NCBI GenBank assembly: GCA_017995875.1
Contig: JAGOIB010000011.1
Location: 17,726 to 30,020, forward strand
Direction: 5' to 3'
DNA length: 12,295 bases
DNA from: Saprospiraceae bacterium
GTDB taxonomy: Bacteria; Bacteroidota; Bacteroidia; Chitinophagales; Saprospiraceae
The notes beneath the pieces are model-generated. The model worked only from the letters and a program-made list of their open reading frames with translations, was not told where the DNA came from and ran no database searches. The position numbers and the translations under genes were made by a program. Position 1 is the stretch's first letter. Each line of letters opens with the position of its first letter. Below are positions 5,702 to 12,295 of this stretch, piece by piece.

Positions 5702-7975
5702 TTAAAGTTGTCTGAGCTCATTGTTGACCATGATCTCAATGGAATCCCCTGCCAAAAGGCTGGTCTCGCAACTGCCTTTTGCCACGGAAATACCGATGAT
5801 TCGGCCCCTGTAGTGCATCTTGAAAGCAAAGCCATTCCAACCCGCAGGTAATACCGGAGCTATGCACAGCTGGCCATCTTTCACCTGTGTGCCGGCAAAT
5901 CCCCGTACAACGGACATCCAGGTACCCGCCATACTCGTGATGTGGAGACCATCCTCTGTATCATTGTTATAATCATCCAGGTCTAATCTCGATGTACGGA
6001 GATACATTTCATTTGCTTTTTCAGCCTTGCCCAATCTTGAGGCAAGGATAGCATGCACACATGGTGATAAGGACGATTCATGCACGGTCATCGGTTCATA
6101 AAAATCAAAATGCCTCAGCAAGGAATCTTCATCAAAGTGATCTTCAAAAAAATAAAGGCCTTGCAAGACATCAGCCTGTTTGATAAAACAAGATCTCAGG
6201 ATCCGATCCCAGGACCATTTTTGATTGATAGGTCTATCCTCGGCCGGAAGTTGATCTGCAGTCATCAGATCTTTGTCCAGAAATCCATCCTGCTGAAGGA
6301 ATACTTTACGGTCTTCATCCCAGGGGAAATACATGTTGGATGTACGCTCATTCCATTGAACCAATTCCTTATCATCAAAGTCTGTAGTCTCTTTTATTTT
6401 CGCCCATACGTCAGCATGTTGTGTTTTTATCCAGGTTATCTGTTCACCGGCATATTCCATGCACCACCTGGCGAGGTAATTGGTGTAGAAGTTATTGTTG
6501 ACATTGTTCTCATATTCATTGGGCCCGGTGACACCAAGCATCACCCACGCTTTTTTATCATTCGAATAATTGACACGCTGTGACCAGAAGCGTGCGATAC
6601 CGATTATCACTTCAAGTCCGCCTTCCAGCAAATAGTCTGTGTCGTCGGTATACCGGATATAATCGTAGATAGCATAAACCATCGCGCCATTGCGATGGAT
6701 TTCTTCAAAGGTTATTTCCCATTCATTGTGGCATTCCTCACCATTGATAGTCACCATAGGGTAGAGTGCTGCTCCATCTTTGAAACCAAGCTTCGCTGCA
6801 TTCTCAATAGCCTTGGGCAGGTGCAGGTATCGGTAGACAAGAAGGTTTCGGGCAATATGGGAATCAGCGGTGCCCAGATAGAAAGGAATGCAATATGCTT
6901 CCGTATCCCAATAGGTGCTACCTCCATATTTTTCACCGGTGAAACCTTTCGGCCCAATATTCAGGCGTGCATCAGCACCGGTGTACGTCTGCCACAACTG
7001 AAAAATATTGAACCGTATGCCTTGCTGCGCCATCACATTTCCTTCGATAGCAATGTCTGCATATTCCCAGATGCGTTGCCAGGCTTTGCGGTGGCTATGT
7101 TTCAAAGCAGCATATCCTGTTACTGCATTTTCTTCTAGTTTTTTCCTGCCTTCATCTGATTGATGATCCGGATGTACATATAAGCTGCTGAGATTGACGA
7201 CTGATTTTTCGAGGATGATCTCTTCGCTGTTTTTAATATCTACTTTATACAATCGGCTCACCTTCATAGGGGTGACAGCAGAAGAAGCAAATTTGATTTC
7301 ATGACCGTTGACGTCTACATGCGTTTGCATGAAGGAGCTTACGGTAAACTGTGTCTTCTTCGTAATGGCTGAAACCATCGAATACGTATCGTCTTGTTCT
7401 TCTGTGACCCGCTCCCAGAATTGATCTCCATAGTTGGAATCTTTATTGTAGACGTCGAAATCGAGGTATGGCTCCAGCGTGATTTTACCATGATAACCGG
7501 TAGACTTGATGCTGATTTGAATAGCTGCCGTATCAGGATCATCCATACTGCAAAAGCGTTCAAACCGGAAGGTCAGAAGGCCTCCGGATGGAGGGTGCAT
7601 ATCAAAGGTCCGTGTCACCAGCCCAAGTTGCATATCGAGGATGCGACGGAAATTGCTGACCTGTATTTTTTCAAGGTCAAGGGATTCTCCATCGATAAAG
7701 ATGTTGACACCGATCCAATTGACCGCGTTAAGTACTTTGGCAAAGTATTCAGGATAACCGTTTTTCCACCAACCAACTCTTGTAAGATCTGGATAATAAA
7801 CACCCGCGAAATACGAACCCCGGAGGCTTTTACCCGAGTATTCCTCTTCAAAATTTCCACGCAAACCAAACCTTCCATTTCCCAGGCTGTATATACTTTC
7901 ACTTACCTCATGATGTTCACGGTGAAAATCTTCTTCAATGATTTGCCAGGGATGATGTGCTAAATAATGTTTCAT
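5702..7975 (-). CDS. GH65 maltose phosphorylase
   Basis: This enzyme cleaves maltose with inorganic phosphate to beta-glucose-1-phosphate and glucose, with inversion. The 757-residue length is normal for bacterial GH65. It has an N-terminal beta-sandwich (about 1-270), an (alpha/alpha)6 catalytic barrel (about 310-680) and a small C-terminal beta domain. Visible motifs are KYGGSTYWDTEAY (349-361) and GEECHNEWEITFEEIHRNGA (412-431), which is the loop form I associate with maltose rather than kojibiose or trehalose phosphorylases. GVTGPNEYENNVNNN (481-495) carries the likely general acid Glu487, and HESSLSP (632-638) is in the phosphate-site region. No signal peptide is seen, so it is cytoplasmic. 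The start ATG overlaps the stop of the upstream fusion gene by four bases (ATGA), indicating translational coupling. Other disaccharide specificity is possible but less likely. Confidence 0.93.
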   Translation of the reverse strand: MKHYLAHHPWQIIEEDFHREHHEVSESIYSLGNGRFGLRGNFEEEYSGKSLRGSYFAGVYYPDLTRVGWWKNGYPEYFAKVLNAVNWIGVNIFIDGESLDLEKIQVSNFRRILDMQLGLVTRTFDMHPPSGGLLTFRFERFCSMDDPDTAAIQISIKSTGYHGKITLEPYLDFDVYNKDSNYGDQFWERVTEEQDDTYSMVSAITKKTQFTVSSFMQTHVDVNGHEIKFASSAVTPMKVSRLYKVDIKNSEEIILEKSVVNLSSLYVHPDHQSDEGRKKLEENAVTGYAALKHSHRKAWQRIWEYADIAIEGNVMAQQGIRFNIFQLWQTYTGADARLNIGPKGFTGEKYGGSTYWDTEAYCIPFYLGTADSHIARNLLVYRYLHLPKAIENAAKLGFKDGAALYPMVTINGEECHNEWEITFEEIHRNGAMVYAIYDYIRYTDDTDYLLEGGLEVIIGIARFWSQRVNYSNDKKAWVMLGVTGPNEYENNVNNNFYTNYLARWCMEYAGEQITWIKTQHADVWAKIKETTDFDDKELVQWNERTSNMYFPWDEDRKVFLQQDGFLDKDLMTADQLPAEDRPINQKWSWDRILRSCFIKQADVLQGLYFFEDHFDEDSLLRHFDFYEPMTVHESSLSPCVHAILASRLGKAEKANEMYLRTSRLDLDDYNNDTEDGLHITSMAGTWMSVVRGFAGTQVKDGQLCIAPVLPAGWNGFAFKMHYRGRIIGISVAKGSCETSLLAGDSIEIMVNNELRQL

Positions 7976-10245
7976 GATAATTGTTCGATGATAAGAGATG
8001 GAGTTATTTTATCTAAGCCGGATACCACATAATCTGCTTCCTGCAAGGTGACCGGATCGCCGAGGCCTACAGCAAGGCAACCTGCAGCCTTTGCAGCGGC
8101 AACACCTTTAGCCGCATCTTCAAAGACGACCACTTCTGCAGGATCAAGCCCAAGTGCATTACTAGCCTTAATAAATATTTCAGGATGGGGTTTTGATTCT
8201 ACAGCATCATTACCATCAAGGATGGCATCAAAGCGGTCTTCAATCTTAAGTTTGGTCAACACGCCACGTGCATTTTTACTGGCAGATCCCAAAGCAAGGC
8301 GTAAACCGGCTTTTCTGGTATCAATCATAAAGGCCAGGGCACCGGGCAACAAATCGCGCGGGGTGATCTGTTCTATGGCTTCGAGATAATATTCGTTTTT
8401 CTTAGCGGCCCAGTTTTCTTTTTCCGCTTGTGTGAGTTGGATGCCATACCGGTTGAGCAGGTATTCAAGCGATTCCATACGGCTTGCACCACGCGTGTGA
8501 TGATCATCTTCCTCAGTGATATCGGCGCCTAGTTCTTTCAATATTTTTTTCCACGATTGGAAATGATGGATAGCTGTATCCACGATGACACCATCAAGAT
8601 CAAAAACAAAACCCCGGATAGAGGTGGGTTGCTGATCCGGTGTGTCAATATTTTTCTTGTCCATAAGTTTTATTTTCTCCAAAACGCCGGTATACAAATC
8701 GATTGATTTGAGATGGGCAAAGATATTGCTCAGTTTTTGCCTGGCCATGACTCCGCCATACATTTCACGGGTGGAGTGAATGTGCTGAGCATAAATGTCT
8801 TCAAGTACGGTTCGATGCGTTTTTAAAAGTATTCCATCGTATTCCACGATCAAATCCATATCCCCGATTTTACCCAGGAGCTCGATCAGTTCATTCTGGT
8901 GTCCGGTAGCATGCCAGCCATGCAGTAAGAATCTATCTGCCACGTCATCTGATCCTGCAGGATAATATTCTTTCAACACTTTAAGTATGCGTGTTGCGTC
9001 AGCCGCGTCCAGTTCAAACAATACTTCCCATGCCTCCTGATCCAGGAAAGTAAGGCTCAGATCATAGGCCATTTTAGCGGCAAGTTTTCTGTCTCCGGTT
9101 TGCCGCGCGGCGCGGAGTCCTGCCTGGAGTACGCCTTTGACGACGGCCTTATCATATTGTTCTTGTCTGAACAATCCCATCGCGTAGAGGATGTCGTCAT
9201 TTTCTTCATAGCGACTATAATCCAGGATGATGTCAGGCAGCAATCTTGTGAGGATTTGCTTCAATTCTTTTCCGTTGGATTCCAGTGACCATAGTCTCAT
9301 CCATCGCATGACCATACTAGCCCATGGCATCTGTTGGCGTTGATCAGAAACTACCTTTTTCTCAGCGAGACGAAATGCCTCTTTCCTTGTTTTCTCTTCA
9401 AGCATGAATGGTTCGACGCACAATAGCAATGGCTTGGTCCCTTTGAGAAATGAATAACCATCCCTGCTACTGATGTCAATAGCCAGGACGATCGCATTTT
9501 GTTGTAGTCTGGGTGCCATAGGCTGATGGCATAAACTATCAAATAATTTGAGCGCCAGCTTGAGTTCAGTGGCCAGTTGTTCCTGGAACTGGGGCACCTT
9601 GATCATCAATCGATGCAAATGATGCAAAGCCGCATCAAGGATCTGCATGGTTTCTGCCAGGGCTTTCTCCTTTAGTAATTGTTGAGCTTGCCGGAGTAAT
9701 GTCGAAATGATATTACGGACTGTTTTCAGATTATTGCGATTGAGCTTGATCTGTCCGTACTTATCCATCGGGGTCATATCCAGGAGCAGATGATGATAAT
9801 CCGGCCGCTTGATCAGGTGCAGGTAATTGGCCAGAATCTCCGCCCGAAAAGCACTATGGGATTGTGCATACGAGGAAATGAAACCGCGCATTTCTGTAAT
9901 GCTCAGTTTCTTCAGCACATCCCCCAGGAGTATGTTCTCATTCTTTGATTTTGATTTGGCGCGCCGGCTTCGGAGGATATGGTCCCGGAGCAACCAAAGC
10001 GCTGCAATCGCATGTTTACATTGTTTTGACTTTTTGAATACAGTGCAGTGACATTTGGCAATGGCAATACCATCTGGTTTCAGTGTTATTTCGACATGAT
10101 AGTCCGGTTGCCTTGACAGGCAATGATAATATCCTTCCTCTGGTTGGGTAAGGTCATATTCATTGGTATCTTTTACCAATTCAAGAGCCTCCTCCAGCGC
10201 AGCAGGTGTAATATGGCTTTCTATGTCGAAAAGGACAACCTTCAT
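7972..10245 (-). CDS. SWIM zinc-finger protein fused to beta-phosphoglucomutase
   Basis: One uninterrupted 757-codon frame encodes two parts. Residues 1-~527 look like a bacterial SWIM-domain protein, with zinc ligands C65-x-C67 and C76-x-H78 (KCHCTVF...QCKHAIAALWLL) followed by about 430 mostly helical residues of no known function. Residues ~543-757 are a HAD-superfamily beta-phosphoglucomutase: FDLDGVIVDT has nucleophile Asp549 and acid/base Asp551, the cap has RGASRMESL (585-593), and GSAS, KPHP (Lys685) and FEDAAKG (Glu709, Asp710) follow. All catalytic residues of the mutase are present. It would convert beta-glucose-1-phosphate from the coupled maltose phosphorylase into glucose-6-phosphate. 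An in-frame ATG at 8664 (Met528), with GGAG 12 bases before it, could also start a free mutase of 230 residues. The role of the SWIM part is unknown; in other proteins it binds DNA or protein. Confidence 0.9.
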   Translation of the reverse strand: MKVVLFDIESHITPAALEEALELVKDTNEYDLTQPEEGYYHCLSRQPDYHVEITLKPDGIAIAKCHCTVFKKSKQCKHAIAALWLLRDHILRSRRAKSKSKNENILLGDVLKKLSITEMRGFISSYAQSHSAFRAEILANYLHLIKRPDYHHLLLDMTPMDKYGQIKLNRNNLKTVRNIISTLLRQAQQLLKEKALAETMQILDAALHHLHRLMIKVPQFQEQLATELKLALKLFDSLCHQPMAPRLQQNAIVLAIDISSRDGYSFLKGTKPLLLCVEPFMLEEKTRKEAFRLAEKKVVSDQRQQMPWASMVMRWMRLWSLESNGKELKQILTRLLPDIILDYSRYEENDDILYAMGLFRQEQYDKAVVKGVLQAGLRAARQTGDRKLAAKMAYDLSLTFLDQEAWEVLFELDAADATRILKVLKEYYPAGSDDVADRFLLHGWHATGHQNELIELLGKIGDMDLIVEYDGILLKTHRTVLEDIYAQHIHSTREMYGGVMARQKLSNIFAHLKSIDLYTGVLEKIKLMDKKNIDTPDQQPTSIRGFVFDLDGVIVDTAIHHFQSWKKILKELGADITEEDDHHTRGASRMESLEYLLNRYGIQLTQAEKENWAAKKNEYYLEAIEQITPRDLLPGALAFMIDTRKAGLRLALGSASKNARGVLTKLKIEDRFDAILDGNDAVESKPHPEIFIKASNALGLDPAEVVVFEDAAKGVAAAKAAGCLAVGLGDPVTLQEADYVVSGLDKITPSLIIEQLS

Positions 10246-10369
10246 GAGTCTATAGGGTCATTATTATCTCTTGGTTTTCAGTTTAATTAAGTGTTTCTGC
10301 AAGTTTTGATTCACATCATGGCGTTATTCCCCTTGCTTACACATAAATTTGCTAAGGTAATGCTGTCCT
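10246..10369. promoter_or_regulatory. divergent promoter region
   Basis: These 124 bases separate the minus-strand maltose module from the plus-strand sixA operon, so both units must start here. A -7 box is visible for the plus strand (10344-10351). For the minus strand I find no TAnnTTTG match. There is no obvious operator palindrome. Confidence 0.6.
10344..10351 (+). promoter_or_regulatory. putative sixA-operon promoter, -7 box TAAATTTG
   Basis: This octamer matches TAnnTTTG exactly and ends 18 bases before the ATG at 10370, which implies a very short leader. No TTTG stands at the expected -33 distance. It is the only promoter-like box seen for the three-gene plus-strand operon. Confidence 0.5.
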
Positions 10370-10873
10370 ATGGAAGTAAAAGATGTTTGTTTTGTCCGTC
10401 ACGCCAAATCCAATTGGGATCACCCTGGTTTGAAAGATTTTGACCGCCCGCTGGACGAACGTGGCTTGCATGATGCTCCTATGATGGCGCACAAAATGAA
10501 GATATTGGGGTTGATTCCTGACTATATCATTACCTCCGGAGCCAAAAGGGCGAAGACCACTGCTGAATTTTTTAAAAAGGAATTTAGCCTGGCAGATGAC
10601 CGTTTTAAAGTCAATAATGACATTTATGAGGCCTCTACGTCCACTATTTATGAGGTTTTGCGGACTGCCCCGGATGATGCTCAGTTTGTCTACATTTTTG
10701 GGCACAATCCGACGTTTACGATGGTAGCCAATAATTTAGCCGGAGTGCATATAGACAATGTCCCTACCTGTGGCATTGTGCATGCCCAGGCCATGATCAG
10801 TAGCTGGAAGAAATTCAAGCCCGAGCATGCAGGCTTTATTGGATTCCATTATCCAAAACTCTACAAGCCATGA
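10370..10873 (+). CDS. sixA: SixA-type phosphohistidine phosphatase
   Basis: This is a 167-residue cytoplasmic protein of the histidine phosphatase superfamily. The N-terminal motif FVRHAKSNW carries Arg10 and nucleophile His11; the RHA form with K-S following is typical of SixA rather than of phosphoglycerate mutases (RHG). SGAKRAKTTAE (56-66) gives a second basic residue, the acidic residue is near Glu87 (DIYEAS), and FGHNPT (110-115) supplies the second catalytic His112. SixA of E. coli removes phosphate from phosphohistidine in phosphorelay proteins; the target here is unknown. It opens an operon with a lipoprotein gene (4-base ATGA overlap) and a histidine kinase, so a link to phosphohistidine signalling is reasonable but inferred. 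The length and the short leader support the first ATG as start. Confidence 0.9.
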   Translation: MEVKDVCFVRHAKSNWDHPGLKDFDRPLDERGLHDAPMMAHKMKILGLIPDYIITSGAKRAKTTAEFFKKEFSLADDRFKVNNDIYEASTSTIYEVLRTAPDDAQFVYIFGHNPTFTMVANNLAGVHIDNVPTCGIVHAQAMISSWKKFKPEHAGFIGFHYPKLYKP

Positions 10874-11190
10874 GGCAATTAGCCTATCTCATCGTGATGA
10901 CGCTTTCCATACTGGCTTGCAAACAAGCTGAAAACAAGGTGCCTTCAAAACTAACTGACGAACAACTGGCCCACCTGATGCTAGATTTGCAATTCAGCGA
11001 AGCAACTCTTCCTGAATTCACTAAAGCCAGACAGGATTCGCTAAAGGAGCTTTACTTTCGTCAGTTTTCATCTATCTACAAACTTACCGAAGAAGAAATA
11101 AAAGAAGAAGTTCGAATCCTTGAAGAAGACCCTGATAAATTAAAACTGATCCTTGATCGTGTCAAAATCCTTGCGGATTCGCTCCGATAA
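10870..11190 (+). CDS. DUF4296-type lipoprotein
   Basis: This small protein of 106 residues has a lipoprotein signal peptide: a hydrophobic stretch LAYLIVMTLSILAC with Cys17 as the lipidated residue. The lipobox ILAC is slightly unusual at the -2 position. The rest is acidic and helical (LTDEQLAHLMLDLQFSEA, then LTEEEIKEEVRIL and DPDKLKLILDRVKILADSL). This matches the layout of the DUF4296 family, which is found in Bacteroidota: a helix ending in AEA/SEA, a tyrosine-rich middle, and a P(D/E)KL turn before the last helix. Function is unknown. The start codon overlaps the sixA stop, and the histidine kinase follows after 11 bases, so the three are probably co-transcribed. The mature protein should sit in the outer or inner membrane facing the periplasm. 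Confidence 0.82.
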   Translation: MRQLAYLIVMTLSILACKQAENKVPSKLTDEQLAHLMLDLQFSEATLPEFTKARQDSLKELYFRQFSSIYKLTEEEIKEEVRILEEDPDKLKLILDRVKILADSLR

Positions 11191-11201
11191 CCGGCAACCC
11201 T

Positions 11202-12257
11202 ATGTTTAAAAACATCAGCTTACGTACCATGTCTTTCCTTGGGGCAATGGCTATCACACTATTTGCCGTGATAATGATCTGGATAGGGGAAAAGATGTAC
11301 TTCATTGATTTCGATTGGAATTATGGATATTTCATGGTGGTGGCCATTGGTTTGTTTACTTTTTTAACAATTCAGTTTATCCTCGACCGGTATATATACC
11401 GTCGCATCAAACTGATTTATAAAATCATCAGACAATCCAAGATTTCTGTCCCCGATAAAAGATTCCTGCGTAAAGGCACTGATCCTATACTGGATGGTGT
11501 AGAGCAGGAAGTACAACAATGGGCAGAAACGCAGCAAAACGAAATCGAAACCTTAAAAACCCTTGAGGCTTACAGGAAGCGTTTCATTGGCAATGTTTCC
11601 CACGAGCTTAAGACCCCGATCTTTTCCATTCAGGGATATATCTACACCTTGATTGATGGCGGCCTGTATGATGAAAACGTCAACCTCAAGTATCTTGAGC
11701 GTGCTGCTTCCAATGTAGACCGGTTGCTTACCATCGTGCAAGACCTTGAAGAGATCAGTAAACTTGAATCCGAAGATCTCATCCTTGATCTGCAGAAGTT
11801 TGATATCAAATCACTGGTCAAGGAAGTATTCAATGACCTTGAAGTCAATGCCCGTCCCCGCAATGTAAATCTCACCTTTAAGGAAGGAGCCGATAAATCC
11901 TACATGGTCATGGCAGACCGTGAAGGCATCCGACAAGTTTTAACAAACCTGATTTTGAATTCCATCAAATATGGTATTGAAAATGGCGTGACAAAGGTGA
12001 GTTTTTACGTGATGGACAAACAAATCCTTGTGGAAGTTTCAGACAATGGTCTTGGCATCGAAGAAAAGCATCTCAAACATCTCTTTGACCGTTTCTATCG
12101 CGTGGATAAAAGCAGGAGCCGCGAATCCGGTGGCTCTGGCCTCGGCCTTTCGATCGTAAAGCATATACTGGAAGCCCACAATCAATCCGTCAATGTGCGG
12201 AGTACACCAGGCAAGGGTTCTACGTTTGGGTTTACGTTGGACAAAGCTGTCGACTAG
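11202..12257 (+). CDS. PhoR-like membrane sensor histidine kinase
   Basis: This sensor kinase of 351 residues has two transmembrane helices (about 10-30 and 41-62) with only a ~10-residue loop between them, so it has no real extracytoplasmic sensor domain. A linker and coiled coil (about 95-125) lead to the HisKA domain with FIGNVSHELKTPIFS and phospho-acceptor His134. The HATPase_c domain follows, with N-box LTNLILNSIKYG (Asn253), G1 box VSDNGLGI (Asp281), F-box LFDRFYRVD and G2 box GGSGLGLSIVKHI. All catalytic boxes are intact. It belongs to the PhoR/BaeS-like class. No response regulator is seen before the window ends; one may lie beyond. Promoter and start follow from the operon position, and no Shine-Dalgarno is visible. 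The stop codon lies within a heptad-like sequence that opens a tandem repeat. Confidence 0.95.
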   Translation: MFKNISLRTMSFLGAMAITLFAVIMIWIGEKMYFIDFDWNYGYFMVVAIGLFTFLTIQFILDRYIYRRIKLIYKIIRQSKISVPDKRFLRKGTDPILDGVEQEVQQWAETQQNEIETLKTLEAYRKRFIGNVSHELKTPIFSIQGYIYTLIDGGLYDENVNLKYLERAASNVDRLLTIVQDLEEISKLESEDLILDLQKFDIKSLVKEVFNDLEVNARPRNVNLTFKEGADKSYMVMADREGIRQVLTNLILNSIKYGIENGVTKVSFYVMDKQILVEVSDNGLGIEEKHLKHLFDRFYRVDKSRSRESGGSGLGLSIVKHILEAHNQSVNVRSTPGKGSTFGFTLDKAVD

Positions 12258-12295
12258 GCGACGAGTGTCGAGTGACGAGTGTCGAGTGTCGAGTG
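12249..12295. repeat. heptad tandem repeat GWCGAGT at a kinase 3' end
   Basis: Five 7-bp units (GACGAGT, GTCGAGT, GACGAGT, GTCGAGT, GTCGAGT) run from 12260 to 12294 and continue to the window edge. A near-unit, GTCGACT, at 12249-12255 overlaps the last codons and the first base of the TAG stop. Rotated by one base the unit is TG(A/T)CGAG, one or two bases from the TGAC(G/A)AT unit that follows the purB stop on its own strand. The function is unknown. Confidence 0.88.

Noticed and set aside
6080..6583. Long plus-strand frames opposite the GH65 and fusion genes
   Set aside because: They lie wholly antisense to genes with clear family motifs and show no motifs of their own.

Overview
This 12.3 kb window looks like a chromosomal segment of a member of the Bacteroidota. 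Three putative promoters carry the TAnnTTTG -7 box typical of that phylum. There is a DUF4296-type lipoprotein, a TPR-containing NarL-type histidine kinase paired with a LuxR-type regulator, and almost no Shine-Dalgarno sequence before the genes. No RNA gene, CRISPR array or transposase is visible. The family or genus cannot be fixed from the sequence.

Layout, left to right. (1) A heptad tandem repeat runs up to the stop codon of purB (adenylosuccinate lyase, minus strand). (2) A mostly non-coding stretch (1372-1954) and a second one (2663-2984) flank one AT-rich gene for an unrecognised exported protein. Each stretch holds one copy of a ~165 bp direct repeat. (3) A two-component system on the minus strand: a LuxR-type response regulator (4997-5650), then a TPR sensor kinase (2985-4841) with its own likely promoter. 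(4) Directly upstream on the same strand, two 757-residue proteins overlap by ATGA. The first is a SWIM zinc-finger protein fused in frame to a beta-phosphoglucomutase, and the second is a GH65 maltose phosphorylase. (5) After a divergent 124 bp promoter region, a plus-strand operon follows: a SixA-type phosphohistidine phosphatase, a DUF4296 lipoprotein and a PhoR-like membrane histidine kinase. Another heptad tandem repeat starts at that kinase's stop codon and runs to the window edge.

How the genes work together. Maltose phosphorylase splits maltose with phosphate into glucose and beta-glucose-1-phosphate. The mutase part of the fusion would convert the latter to glucose-6-phosphate, so the coupled pair forms a complete maltose phosphorolysis module. 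The SixA/kinase operon pairs a phosphohistidine phosphatase with a histidine kinase. The TPR kinase and LuxR-type regulator are an ordinary cognate-looking pair; their position beside the maltose genes may or may not matter.

The most unusual points are the SWIM-mutase fusion, the 7-bp-period repeats that abut or overlap the stop codons of three genes, and the ~165 bp direct repeats that flank the AT-rich orphan gene.
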